Assembly: GCF_013249015.1 (NCBI RefSeq)
Contig: NZ_JABRPL010000001.1
Span: 248,001 to 312,000 of the forward strand
DNA length: 64,000 bases
Direction: 5' to 3'
Origin: Rathayibacter agropyri
GTDB lineage: Bacteria > Actinomycetota > Actinomycetes > Actinomycetales > Microbacteriaceae
In this document: one piece after another, positions 12,166 to 21,262 of the stretch
How the letters are laid out: each line of letters opens with the position of its first letter
Position numbering within the stretch: position 1 is the stretch's first letter
The notes under the pieces: model-generated
The model's input: only the letters and a program-made list of their open reading frames with translations
Database searches by the model: none
What the model was told of the DNA's origin: nothing
Position numbers and translations under genes: made by a program

Positions 12166-15100
12166 TCAGGCAGGAGAGTAGCTTCCCGTCGGAGTCAGCT
12201 TCTCGCAGGATGCATGCCGGAGAGCGGACCCGGTGCCGCCAGCAGCGAACGCGGCCGCACTCCGTGCTACGTCGATGCACAGAGGTCGGTCCCGCCCCGT
12301 GTCCCAGGCTGCGCGGAGATCCGAGTCGACGACGTTGGACTGATTGATTTCGTGCCGGCTGCACAGGTAGAGGACGAAGTCCTGGATCCGTGCCCGACTC
12401 ATGCTGCCGTCAAAGCGGAGGATCTCAGCGATGTCGACCGCGCTGGTTAGGACCTCTCCTGAGCCCGTGGAGGCGCTCCCGATCAGCATTTGCGTGGACA
12501 TCGGCTCGTCAACACCGGAGAGACGGCGACCTGCATCAGCCGGAAGCTCGACTTGAGAACTTGCACAGCGGTTGATCTGTCCGGAGACTCGGAGCTTTGA
12601 GTCTGGGTCGATCCGCCACTGCGACACGTAGACCTTCCACACGCCGATGCCGGTCTCGGTCGCGACGGCATGAGTGATCTCTTGTGTCGTGTCGGGACTG
12701 GTGAGCTCGAACGTTCCGTTCGCTCCCGGTCCGGCACTACGGGTCTCATGCGCTGAGTGCGAGGTGCGCGAGAACGGGCCTCTGGTCACCAGTGCTCCGG
12801 AGGCGTCCGCCGTCGCCGCCAGCATCGAGTAGGACTCGTCGCGGACTCGGGCGACGGTGAAGACCGTCGTCGTGCGCTGGAAGCGGAGAGCCGACGCGAG
12901 GGTCAGCTGGTCCTTCCGCCCGCGTGAGAAACGGATCGCCGGTGCACCGGCCGGTCCGTTCGCGAGGAAGGCTGGCCGTCGAGACGCGTTCGTCTGGACG
13001 AGTGTCAGGGGCGATGTCGCTCCCGGCGTCACGGGCACCTCCGCGACGGGATCACCGTCGTTCAGGTCGAGATCGCTGGCGCGGAACCAGTGCGTCGGGT
13101 TGAAGTTCCTCGGCGCAGCGACCACCTTTGGGTGGCCACTGGTCATCGTGACCGAGTTTGACGCCCAGGACGTGCCGAAGTTGTTCCGCGCGAAGATCAC
13201 ATAGGAGCGGCCCGTCGTCGTGTGGGAGTTCCTGTCTACGAATCCCACGATCCCCGGCGTGAAGACCGCGATGTCCGGAGAGATGCTGGTTGCCTTCTCC
13301 GGCGAATCCGCGGAGTGCAGCACGTACTGCCAGATGGCGGAGCCGGCGTCGGAGGGCGGAGCATCCCAGGTGATGTTGTTCCCGGTGGAGAGGGATTCGG
13401 CCCTGAGGACCGGTCGGCCAAGATGCTTGTCGCGTATCGCGACGGTGGTTGCAGGGACGGGTATCTCCCAGACCTCCGCCCTGCTTGGCGCGTTAGGAAA
13501 AACGGGATAGATCCGCACGACGTTGTCGCGGTCGAGGCATTCTGCGTCGGTATAGGCCCCCGAGGTACCCGTGACCGTCGCGGCAGTCAGCAGCGTGCCG
13601 GGTCCGACTGTCGAATCGGTCCAGTCTCGTCCGTCCTTCGTGACGTATATATGGAGTGCGGCGTCGGCGGAGAAGGAGGTGGATCGGCCGTCGTCCGAGA
13701 TCAGACCGTAGTTCTCCCTGCCGGCTCGGTGGTCGTGGTCGTCGTGCGTCGATGCCACGATGACGAGCGTTCCATCGAGAGCGGTGACGATGGACGGCAG
13801 CCCGGCGTGGTGATCGGACGACCAGGTGCCGGCGGCATCCTTGCTGCCCGGGTTGTAGAGGCACGTCCGAGTCGTTGTCTTCGTGGCAGGATCCCACACC
13901 GCGCGCCACAGAGAGCGGTAGTCGGCCCGCTCTGGTGCTCCAAGCGCGCGACCGGTGTCGGATGCGTCCGCCGGTCGACGCGCCCAAGTGGCGACCACCA
14001 CTACACGGCCTTCCCCGGTGACTCCAATCCTCGCGCCGACGCTGTCGTGGTTCGCGTCGTCTCCGGCGGTCTCGTAGGCGGGCCCCTCGAAGATCGGGAG
14101 GACGTTGGTGGCCCTGCCGTCCGCCGTGGTCGGCCGGAAGAGTTCGGTGATCTCGCTGTCGTCCTGCGGGTTGCGCCAAGTCGTCCCGCCGTCGGTGCTG
14201 CGCGCAAAGCCGATGTCGCGGCGCGGGAAGCCGGACTGCTCGACATCTTTATTGACCCGGAACTCGGTTGCGCAGTACATGATCGACGACCCCGCAATCG
14301 CACCCGCGCTGAAGGCGATCTCGTGGCCGTACGCACCGACCTGCTGACCGTCCGAGGGGTGACTGCTCAGGCCGTCGTTGAGTCCGTAGCTGCCGGCCTT
14401 CGACGTGTCGTAACGTGTCGTCGCGCGATGCACGGGCTGGAAGATGCGGCGGCTCTCATCCCAGGTGTAGAGGAGGGCCTGGTAGTCGGTGCCGCGCACC
14501 AGCAGATAGGTGGTCCCCGTAATGGGATCGCGGAAAAACCGACGGTAGGACGATGCGGTTCGGCCTCCCGCCGGTGACGGAACCGGCGTGAACGGAGCCG
14601 ATCCGTGCTGCTCGAGTGAGGAGAAGCACGACAGTGGCGTGTTCGCCCAAGTTGACGACTTCGACACGTTGGCCAGCATGTGGAGTGGAGGATGCACGAG
14701 CACCGTTCCCTGGTCGCTGATGGTCACGCTCGCGCCCCGGTGTCCGGGGTTCGCGCCGTCGAACTCCCACCCGTTCGATCCGTCGGCGGGCTGAATCACG
14801 CGATAGCTCGCCGTCGATCCGTTCTTGGGGAGGCGCCAGAGCCCGAGTTCGGTGCGCGGGTGTTTCAACTTCGCGTCCCGGACCGCCATCCACGACCTGT
14901 CGGGGATCGAATCGGCGATGAAAATTGAATCCGCGTCGGACCAGATAGGTGTATAGAGAGCGACGCTCTGGGGCAGTCGCATCCCATCGAGCGTTCGCTC
15001 GCTCGCGGCGACAGAGATGACCTTGGTCACTTCAACGGTGCTCGGCGTGGGAGCACCACCCGTCACCTCCTGCCGAAGAGGTTGCGCGGAGGCCGCAGAT

Positions 15101-15174
15101 AATTGGCCGAACGCGCCGACGGCACCGAGCGCAGTAGCGGTGACGACTGAGCGTCGCGAGATTGAGCAGTCCAT
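12166..15174 (-). CDS. Tat-exported sialidase-like multidomain protein (BNR / FnIII-like / LamG-like)
   Basis: Large secreted protein, 1002 residues from the ATG at 15174 (AAAGG ribosome-binding site eight bases upstream; the frame is open further but without support). The N-terminus is a twin-arginine signal (SRRSVVTATALGAVGAFG ... ASA/QP, cleavage near residue 30). Residues about 60-570 look like a sialidase/BNR beta-propeller: one clear Asp-box STDGGTTW near 326-333 and a weaker VTKDGRDWTD near 512. Residues about 587-680 resemble a fibronectin type III domain (ITWDAPPSDAGSAIWQYVLH), and from about 695 there is a concanavalin/LamG-like lectin domain (HWFRASDLDLNDGD ... APAIRFSRG). A carbohydrate target is plausible but unproven; the catalytic arginine triad of true sialidases was not identified. 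The gene sits antisense between tpiA and secG and uses more A/T-ending codons than its neighbours, which suggests acquisition. Confidence 0.82.
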   Translation of the reverse strand: MDCSISRRSVVTATALGAVGAFGQLSAASAQPLRQEVTGGAPTPSTVEVTKVISVAASERTLDGMRLPQSVALYTPIWSDADSIFIADSIPDRSWMAVRDAKLKHPRTELGLWRLPKNGSTASYRVIQPADGSNGWEFDGANPGHRGASVTISDQGTVLVHPPLHMLANVSKSSTWANTPLSCFSSLEQHGSAPFTPVPSPAGGRTASSYRRFFRDPITGTTYLLVRGTDYQALLYTWDESRRIFQPVHRATTRYDTSKAGSYGLNDGLSSHPSDGQQVGAYGHEIAFSAGAIAGSSIMYCATEFRVNKDVEQSGFPRRDIGFARSTDGGTTWRNPQDDSEITELFRPTTADGRATNVLPIFEGPAYETAGDDANHDSVGARIGVTGEGRVVVVATWARRPADASDTGRALGAPERADYRSLWRAVWDPATKTTTRTCLYNPGSKDAAGTWSSDHHAGLPSIVTALDGTLVIVASTHDDHDHRAGRENYGLISDDGRSTSFSADAALHIYVTKDGRDWTDSTVGPGTLLTAATVTGTSGAYTDAECLDRDNVVRIYPVFPNAPSRAEVWEIPVPATTVAIRDKHLGRPVLRAESLSTGNNITWDAPPSDAGSAIWQYVLHSADSPEKATSISPDIAVFTPGIVGFVDRNSHTTTGRSYVIFARNNFGTSWASNSVTMTSGHPKVVAAPRNFNPTHWFRASDLDLNDGDPVAEVPVTPGATSPLTLVQTNASRRPAFLANGPAGAPAIRFSRGRKDQLTLASALRFQRTTTVFTVARVRDESYSMLAATADASGALVTRGPFSRTSHSAHETRSAGPGANGTFELTSPDTTQEITHAVATETGIGVWKVYVSQWRIDPDSKLRVSGQINRCASSQVELPADAGRRLSGVDEPMSTQMLIGSASTGSGEVLTSAVDIAEILRFDGSMSRARIQDFVLYLCSRHEINQSNVVDSDLRAAWDTGRDRPLCIDVARSAAAFAAGGTGSALRHASCEKLTPTGSYSPA

Positions 15175-15346
15175 GAGTGAGACCTTTCCGGCTCGGACGT
15201 TAGCGTCCGCCTCAGGATCGACCAAGGGTGGCGCGATCTTCCGTCGTGAAGGGCTGTCTTTCCGGGTAACTGCGGCCGGGTCGGCCGAGCCCATACAGCG
15301 GCCCGGACATGGGACGACGGATTCCTCGGGGATTCGCAGCCGCCGT

Positions 15347-15352
15347 TATACT
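15347..15352 (+). promoter_or_regulatory. Candidate -10 box for secG-rbpA
   Basis: TATACT 41 bases before the secG GTG; the -35 region is weak. A six-pair hairpin (GGCGCG/CGCGCC) lies between box and gene. Having its own promoter fits the separation of secG from the glycolysis operon by the inserted antisense gene. Confidence 0.45.
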
Positions 15353-15393
15353 CGTCGGGGCGCGCAACGCGCCGGAACTTCGAAAGGTACCGC

Positions 15394-15645
15394 GTGGACA
15401 TCCTCCAGGTCGTGCTCCAGGTCATCCTGGGCATCACGAGCCTCCTGCTCACCATGCTGATCCTGCTCCATAAGGGGCGCGGCGGCGGTCTGTCCGACAT
15501 GTTCGGGGGCGGAGTCACCTCTAACCTCGGCGCCTCGGGCGTCGCGGAGCGCAACCTCAACCGCATCACCGTGATCCTCGGCCTCGTCTGGCTCGCCTGC
15601 ATCGTGGTGCTCGGCCTCATCACCAAATTCACTACCGGAGCATAG
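15394..15645 (+). CDS. secG: Protein translocase subunit SecG
   Basis: Small inner-membrane subunit of the SecYEG channel. 83 residues with two hydrophobic helices (about 4-25 and 58-78) flanking the conserved loop HKGRGGGLSDMFGGGVTSNLGASGVAERNLNR. GTG start with GAAAGG upstream. Followed after 11 bases by rbpA, the usual actinobacterial neighbour. Confidence 0.95.
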   Translation: MDILQVVLQVILGITSLLLTMLILLHKGRGGGLSDMFGGGVTSNLGASGVAERNLNRITVILGLVWLACIVVLGLITKFTTGA

Positions 15646-15656
15646 GGGTACTCGCA

Positions 15657-16022
15657 ATGGCATCAGGCGGCAGTGCAATCCGCGGTTCGCGCGTCGGCGC
15701 AGGACCCATGGGCGAGCAAGACCGAGGCTTTCACGCGGAGCGGGTCGCGGTCTCCTACTGGGACGCGCTCGGCAACGAGACGGTTCGCCACTTCTCGGCG
15801 GCCCTCCCCGAGGACGAGATCCCCGAGGTGATCGACTCCCCGCAGTCCGGTCTTCCGGCCGGACGCGACCGGGCGAACCCGCCGCAGGTTGCCAAGGCCG
15901 AGCCGTACAAGACGCACCTCGCGTACGTGAAGGAGCGGCGCACCGAGGCCGAGGCGGCTCAGCTCCTCGAAGAGGCGCTGCAGCAGTTGCGTGCCCGTCG
16001 GGGCACCGCGACCCCCTCGTGA
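15657..16022 (+). CDS. rbpA: RNA polymerase-binding protein RbpA, zinc-ligand-free variant
   Basis: RbpA binds the principal sigma factor and RNA polymerase and stabilises open complexes in actinobacteria. The 121-residue protein keeps the basic N-terminal arm (MASGGSAIRGSRVGAGPMGE) and the C-terminal sigma-interacting region (NPPQVAKAEPYKTHLAYVKERRTEAEA). In the central core the positions that carry Cys/His zinc ligands in Streptomyces RbpA are replaced: YWDALGNET where YWCxNGHET is usual, and SPQSGLPAG where CPxCGxPAG is usual. The fold must therefore be stabilised without zinc. Co-transcribed with secG; a strong hairpin follows. Confidence 0.92.
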   Translation: MASGGSAIRGSRVGAGPMGEQDRGFHAERVAVSYWDALGNETVRHFSAALPEDEIPEVIDSPQSGLPAGRDRANPPQVAKAEPYKTHLAYVKERRTEAEAAQLLEEALQQLRARRGTATPS

Positions 16023-16041
16023 TCCGCAGCGATAGCGAAAT

Positions 16042-16079
16042 GCCGGAAGGCCCGCCCCGTGGGGGACGGGCCTTCCGGC
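16042..16079. terminator. Bidirectional terminator between rbpA and pgl
   Basis: Perfect 13-base-pair stem (16042-16054 with 16067-16079), followed by TTT on the plus strand. It separates the convergent rbpA and pgl genes and can serve both strands. Confidence 0.75.
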
Positions 16080-16095
16080 GTTTCTGAGCCGAACC

Positions 16096-16863
16096 TCAGT
16101 AACTCGGCGCGATGAGCGACTCAGGAACCTCTGCCGCCGCCTCCTGGTCGACGAAGAACACGGTGCGCTTGCGCCCGAAGGCGCCCGAGGCCGGGACCTC
16201 GTTGGTGTTGGCGCCCGCAAGCGCGAGGCCGAGTGCCGACGCCTTGTCAGCGCCCGCGAGCACCATCCAAACCCGGTCCGACTGGTTGATCAGCGGCAGC
16301 GTGAGGGTGAGCCGCTCGGGCGGCGGCTTGGGCGAGTTCCGCACGGCGAGGACTCCGGGGACCGTCGAGCGGATGGCGGAACGCTCGGGGAACAGGGAGG
16401 CGATGTGCCCGTCCGGTCCCACCCCGAGGAAGGTGATGTCAAATCGCGGATAGTCCCGACCCTCGCCTGCATGTGCGCGAAGCTCTGCGTCGTAGGCGGC
16501 CGCCGCGGCGTCGAGGTCGAGGCCCTCGTCGGACGCCGGGTAGCGGTGCACGTTCTCGTCGGGCACGCCGAGGACGGTGAAGAGGTCGCCGGCCTGGACG
16601 TCGTTGCGGTCTTCGTGGCCGCGGGGAGCCCAGCGTTCGTCACCCCACCAGAAGTGCACGCGCGACCAGTCGACGTTCCCGGCCGCCGACGAGGAGGCGA
16701 TCTCGTGGAGGGTCGCCGCGCCCATCGTGCCGCCGGTGAGCACGACGTTCACCGAGCCGAGGTCGTCGAGGACATCGATCGTCTTCGTGAGGAACCGGGC
16801 GGCGACGGATCCGGCGAGCGTCTGCTTGTCGCGGTGGACCAGGACGCGGCGTTCGGTGGTCAT
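16096..16863 (-). CDS. pgl: 6-phosphogluconolactonase
   Basis: Hydrolyses 6-phosphogluconolactone, second step of the oxidative pentose phosphate pathway. 255 residues; NVVLTGGTMGAATLHEI near the N-terminus, VHFWWGDERWAP, and FDITFLGVGPDGHIASLFPE are the family blocks. ATG with AAGGAG nine bases upstream. Last gene of the tkt-tal-pgi-zwf-opcA-pgl cluster, 111 bases after opcA. Confidence 0.96.
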   Translation of the reverse strand: MTTERRVLVHRDKQTLAGSVAARFLTKTIDVLDDLGSVNVVLTGGTMGAATLHEIASSSAAGNVDWSRVHFWWGDERWAPRGHEDRNDVQAGDLFTVLGVPDENVHRYPASDEGLDLDAAAAAYDAELRAHAGEGRDYPRFDITFLGVGPDGHIASLFPERSAIRSTVPGVLAVRNSPKPPPERLTLTLPLINQSDRVWMVLAGADKASALGLALAGANTNEVPASGAFGRKRTVFFVDQEAAAEVPESLIAPSY

Positions 16864-16974
16864 CTGAAATCTCCTTCGGGTTCGGGGCCAATCGGCGGAT
16901 CGGCGCCGTATCGGGAAGCGCTGGGCGGTGTGTCCGTCTCCGGGTGCCCCGCCCCTCGGGAGGCATCCGGTACC

Positions 16975-17943
16975 TCAGGAGGCGCTGCGGGCCTCGGACT
17001 TCTCGGTGAGCATGTCGACCCCGCGAGAGATCACTTCACCGTACAGGTCATCCGGGTCGAGTCGGCGCAGTTCCTCCGCCAGGCAGTCCCGGAGGCTACG
17101 GCGGGGGAGCGAGATGTCGTGCACCGGCTGATCGGGCTGGGTGAGCGTCGCGACATTGGGCACGGAACGCTCAAGCTCGATGACTCCGGAGTCACGGATC
17201 ATCCGTACGCCGTGGATCCCACTCGAGCCCGTCGCGCTGATCGTCAACTCGTGGTCGACGGGGATGTCGAGCTCGAGTTGCAACCAGGCGGCGAGGAGGA
17301 TCGTCGAGGGCGAGTCGGGTGCGCCCGAGACCTCGACGGCTGTGATCGGCTCGTACGGCGGCTGGTCGAGTACCGCGGCGAGCTGAGCACGCCAGAGCGT
17401 GAGCCGCGTCCAGGCGAAATCGGTGTCGCCGGGAGCGTAGGTGGAGGCGAGATGATGCAGCGCCTCCGCCGGGTTCGACTGTGCTGACGCGTCGGTGATG
17501 CGGCGGGTAGCGATGCGACCGATCGGCGAGCGGGAGGCGTTCTCGGGCGCGCTGGTGGGCCACCAGGCGACGACCGGGGCGTCGGGAAGCAAGAGCCCGG
17601 TGACCAGGCTCTCCTCATCCTCGGCGGCATCCCCGTAGGGGCGCAGGACGACGACTTCGCTTGCCCCGGCATCGCCGCCCACCCTGATCTGGGCATCCAC
17701 TCGGGCGGTCGCGTCGACCGGGACCGTCGTGGTTCCGTCGTCCTTCGAGACGACGATGACGCGCATCGGGTGCTCTCGAGAAGCGTGGTTCGCAGCCTCG
17801 ATCGCCTCCTCCTCGTGGCCACGGGAGGTCGCGATAATGAGGGTCAACACGCGGCCGAGGGCGACAGCTCCACCCTCCTCGCGGATTTTGACCAGGGTCT
17901 TCGAGACCTCGCTGGTCGTGGTGTCAGGCAGATCGACGATCAC
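16975..17943 (-). CDS. opcA: Glucose-6-phosphate dehydrogenase assembly protein OpcA
   Basis: OpcA is required for full activity of glucose-6-phosphate dehydrogenase in cyanobacteria and actinobacteria. 322 residues from a GTG start at 17943 (VIVDLPDTTTSEVSKTLVKIREEGG), which overlaps the zwf stop codon as GTGA, so translation is coupled to zwf. Conserved blocks include VLTLIIATS, SLVTGLLLPDAPVVAWWP and the C-terminal DCLAEELRRLDPDDLYGEVI. Its place directly after zwf supports the assignment. Confidence 0.94.
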   Translation of the reverse strand: MIVDLPDTTTSEVSKTLVKIREEGGAVALGRVLTLIIATSRGHEEEAIEAANHASREHPMRVIVVSKDDGTTTVPVDATARVDAQIRVGGDAGASEVVVLRPYGDAAEDEESLVTGLLLPDAPVVAWWPTSAPENASRSPIGRIATRRITDASAQSNPAEALHHLASTYAPGDTDFAWTRLTLWRAQLAAVLDQPPYEPITAVEVSGAPDSPSTILLAAWLQLELDIPVDHELTISATGSSGIHGVRMIRDSGVIELERSVPNVATLTQPDQPVHDISLPRRSLRDCLAEELRRLDPDDLYGEVISRGVDMLTEKSEARSAS

Positions 17944-19478
17944 GGGCGCCTCCAGGTGCGGCCGTCGCGAGCGAGGAGCTCGTCGGCGGAATCGGGGCCC
18001 CAGGTTCCGGGGCGGTACTGCTCGGGCTGACCCTGAGTGGCCCAATACTCCTCGATCGGATCGAGGATCTTCCAGGACAGCTCAACCTCTTCGTGCCGCG
18101 GGAACAGCGGCGGCTCGCCGAGGAGGACGTCGAGGATGAGGCGCTCGTACGCCTCGGGGCTCGCCTCCGTGAAGGCGTGGCCGTAGCCGAAGTCCATCGT
18201 CACGTCGCGCACCTGCATGCCTGCGCCGGGAACCTTCGAGCCGAAACGCATGGTCACTCCCTCGTCGGGTTGCACGCGGATGACGAGTGCGTTGTGACCG
18301 AGCGATGTGGTCTGACTCTCGGCAAAGAGCTGCTTCGGCGCGCGCTTGAACACGACCGCGATCTCGGTGACCCGTCGGCCGAGCCGCTTGCCGGCGCGCA
18401 GGTAAAACGGCACACCCGCCCACCGGCGTGTGCCGATGTCGAGTCGCATCGCCGCGTAGGTCTCGGTCGTCGAGATCGGGCTCATGCCGTCCTCCTCGAG
18501 GAAGCCGGGAACCTTCTCGCCGCCCTGCCAGCCGCCGGCGTACTGACCCCGCGCGGTGGCCTTCGACAGATCGGCAGGGAGGCGGACGGCGGCGAGAACC
18601 TTCTCCTTCTCCGCGCGCAGGTCGGCAGCGTTGAACGAGATTGGCTCCTCCATCGCGGTGAGGGCGAGCAGCTGTAGGAGGTGGTTCTGAATGACGTCGC
18701 GCGCCGCTCCGATGCCGTCGTAGTACCCCGCACGACCGCCGACGCCAATGTCCTCGGCCATGGTGATCTGCACGTGGTCGACGTAGTTCGAGTTCCACAG
18801 GGGCTCATACATCATGTTGGCGAAGCGCAGCGCCAGAATGTTCTGGACCGTCTCCTTACCCAGGTAGTGGTCGATCCGAAAGACGGAGTCGGGCGGGAAA
18901 ACCGATTCGACCACATCGTTGAGCTCTCGGGCGGTTGTGAGGTCGCTGCCGAAGGGCTTCTCGATGACGACGCGGCGCCACTGGCCGTCCTTCTGCTCGG
19001 CGAGGCCGGAGTTACGCAGCTGCTCGGTGACCTGCGGGAAGGACTTCGGCGGGATGGAGAGGTAGAACGCGAAGTTGCCATTGGTCCCACGCTCGCGGTC
19101 GAGGTCGTCGACCGTCGTCTTGAGGCGGGCGAACGCGTCCGGGTCGTCGAACTCGCCCTGCACGAAGCGGATGCCCTGCGCGAGCTGTGCCCAGACCTCC
19201 TCGTGGAACTCGGTTCGAGCGTGCTTTTTCACGGAGTCGTGGACGACCTGTTCGAAGTCCTGGTCATCCCAGTCACGCCGGGCGAAGCCGACGAGGGCGA
19301 AGCCGGGGGGCAGGAGGCCGCGGTTGGCGAGGTCGTACACCGCCGGCATGAGCTTCTTGCGGGAGAGATCACCGGTGACGCCAAAGATCACGAGCCCGCT
19401 GGGTCCGGCGATCCGGTTCAACCGGCGATCGAAGCTCAGCCTCAGCGGGTTGAACTCGGGGGAGATGTCCACAGACAT
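17940..19478 (-). CDS. zwf: Glucose-6-phosphate 1-dehydrogenase
   Basis: Oxidises glucose-6-phosphate with NADP, the entry to the pentose phosphate pathway. 512 residues; nucleotide motif VIFGVTGDLSRKKLMPA near residue 30 and the active-site RIDHYLGKETVQN. The ATG at 19478 has AGAAGGA upstream; a longer frame without family similarity was rejected. Preceded by pgi with a 168-base gap and overlapping opcA by four bases. Confidence 0.97.
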   Translation of the reverse strand: MSVDISPEFNPLRLSFDRRLNRIAGPSGLVIFGVTGDLSRKKLMPAVYDLANRGLLPPGFALVGFARRDWDDQDFEQVVHDSVKKHARTEFHEEVWAQLAQGIRFVQGEFDDPDAFARLKTTVDDLDRERGTNGNFAFYLSIPPKSFPQVTEQLRNSGLAEQKDGQWRRVVIEKPFGSDLTTARELNDVVESVFPPDSVFRIDHYLGKETVQNILALRFANMMYEPLWNSNYVDHVQITMAEDIGVGGRAGYYDGIGAARDVIQNHLLQLLALTAMEEPISFNAADLRAEKEKVLAAVRLPADLSKATARGQYAGGWQGGEKVPGFLEEDGMSPISTTETYAAMRLDIGTRRWAGVPFYLRAGKRLGRRVTEIAVVFKRAPKQLFAESQTTSLGHNALVIRVQPDEGVTMRFGSKVPGAGMQVRDVTMDFGYGHAFTEASPEAYERLILDVLLGEPPLFPRHEEVELSWKILDPIEEYWATQGQPEQYRPGTWGPDSADELLARDGRTWRRP

Positions 19479-19646
19479 GTGCAGTGTCCTTCTGTGTGCC
19501 GGGAGGACCGGCGCACTGCTCTCGAGGAGGGAGGGGGAGGAGGGGACCCGCCGGGACGTGGTCGGCTCCGCATCCGGGAGACGATGCGGGCGTGACCGCG
19601 TGCTCGCCGCTGCGTGTCGGAGACCGGGAGCGGCGAGCACGGCGGC

Positions 19647-21260
19647 TCAGGTGTTGAGAGCCTCGAAGAGCATCTCGAGGTCCGTGTCCGGATCCGTCAG
19701 CGTCAGAGTCAGCACCGGGCGGCCATGCTCGGCGAGCACGCTCGCGTCGCCCGCGGCCTGCGCGAGGATCAGCTGGCCGAAAGTGAAGGGACTCTCCGGG
19801 ATCTCGAGATCGACGTCGGCGCGTTCGGTGATCTGGAGGAACACGCCCGTCGGCGCGCCACCCTTGTGATACTGGCCGGTCGAGTGGAGGAAGCGCGGGC
19901 CCCAGCCGAAGGTGACGGGGCGCTGCGCCTGTGCGGCGAGCAGGTCGCGGACGCCCTCGAGCTGCGGGAGCGCGAGGCGGTCGACGTAGGCCTGGATCGA
20001 GACGTAGCCGCCGTCGCTCAGCTGGGCGAGGAGGCGATCGACGGCTGCGGAGACGGTGGAGACACCCTCGGTCACGCTGGCGGTGCCGGTGACCTCGATG
20101 CCCGCGTCCGTGAACGCCGGGGCCTCGGGCGCGGGCCGCTTCTCGAGCAGGGCACGGGTCGCGATTTTGGCCGACTCGACGTCGGGCTGGTCGAAGGGGT
20201 TGATACCCAGCAGGCGGCCCGCGACCGCGACCGCGTATTCCCAGGTCAGCATCTGCGCGCCCAGCGAGCCCGAGAGGAGGATCTCGCCCTCGTGGCGGTC
20301 CCGCGGGAACAGGTGCAGCGCGGTGGCGTCCTCGACCAGACGGACGACCTGCACGTCAGGCAGGTTCTCCGAGAGTTCCGGAGCGAGGGTGCCAAGGACG
20401 ACGGGGAGGATGCCCGTGCCGTCCTTGCCGGTCGACTCGGCGATGAGCTGCTCCGCCCAATCGGCGAAGCCGACGATGTCGGTCCCGTCGGCGACGATCG
20501 CGAGCTTGTCGCGGCGCGGGCTCGTTGCGGCGATCGCCGCTCCGAGGACCAGGCCCGGGTTCTCCGGGCTGTCGACGGCGAGCCCGAGCGAGGCCTCGGC
20601 GGCCTCGTCGAGGAGAGCCTCGATGTCGGCGCCGGCCAGCCCGGAGGGCACCAGTCCGAATGCTGAGAGCGCCGAGAAGCGCCCGCCGATGTTCGGGTCG
20701 GCGTTGAACACGCGGTATCCCGCGTCGCGGGAGGAGGAGTCCAGCGGCGACCCCGGGTCGGTCACGATGACGATGCGCTCGAGCGGGTCGATGCCTGCCT
20801 CGGTGAATGCCCTCTCGTAGGCCTTCTTTTGACTCGCGGTCTCGACGGTGGAGCCGGACTTCGACGAGATCACGACCACGGTCGAGGCGAGACGGTCGTT
20901 CAGGGCCGCGAGCACCTGCCCGGGAGCGGTGGAGTCGAGGACCGTGAGCTCGACGCCTGCGGTCCGGGTGATGACCTCGGGGGCGAGCGAGGAGCCGCCC
21001 ATCCCGCCCAGCACGACGTGGTCGACGCCCTTGGCCTGAAGCTCCTTCCGGAGGGCGAGGATCTCGGGCACCAGCGGACGGGAGACCGTGGTCGACTCGG
21101 TCCATCCGAGGCGCTTCGCCGCCTCGTCCTCCGCAGCGGCGCCCCACAGCGTGGGCACCTGGGCGGTGATACCGGAGGCGACCTCGTCGGCGACGAGTTC
21201 AGGAACGATGCGATCGACGGCCTTCTCGGCGTCTCCGCTGACGTGGATCTGGATCGACAT
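19647..21260 (-). CDS. pgi: Glucose-6-phosphate isomerase
   Basis: Interconverts glucose-6-phosphate and fructose-6-phosphate, linking glycolysis to the adjacent pentose phosphate enzymes. 537 residues of the actinobacterial type; blocks VVLGGMGGSSLAPEVI, VVISSKSGSTVET (SIS sugar-phosphate site) and IGGRFSALSAFGLVP are visible. The start lies two bases after the tal stop, so the pair is co-transcribed. Confidence 0.94.
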   Translation of the reverse strand: MSIQIHVSGDAEKAVDRIVPELVADEVASGITAQVPTLWGAAAEDEAAKRLGWTESTTVSRPLVPEILALRKELQAKGVDHVVLGGMGGSSLAPEVITRTAGVELTVLDSTAPGQVLAALNDRLASTVVVISSKSGSTVETASQKKAYERAFTEAGIDPLERIVIVTDPGSPLDSSSRDAGYRVFNADPNIGGRFSALSAFGLVPSGLAGADIEALLDEAAEASLGLAVDSPENPGLVLGAAIAATSPRRDKLAIVADGTDIVGFADWAEQLIAESTGKDGTGILPVVLGTLAPELSENLPDVQVVRLVEDATALHLFPRDRHEGEILLSGSLGAQMLTWEYAVAVAGRLLGINPFDQPDVESAKIATRALLEKRPAPEAPAFTDAGIEVTGTASVTEGVSTVSAAVDRLLAQLSDGGYVSIQAYVDRLALPQLEGVRDLLAAQAQRPVTFGWGPRFLHSTGQYHKGGAPTGVFLQITERADVDLEIPESPFTFGQLILAQAAGDASVLAEHGRPVLTLTLTDPDTDLEMLFEALNT

Positions 21261-21262
21261 GA

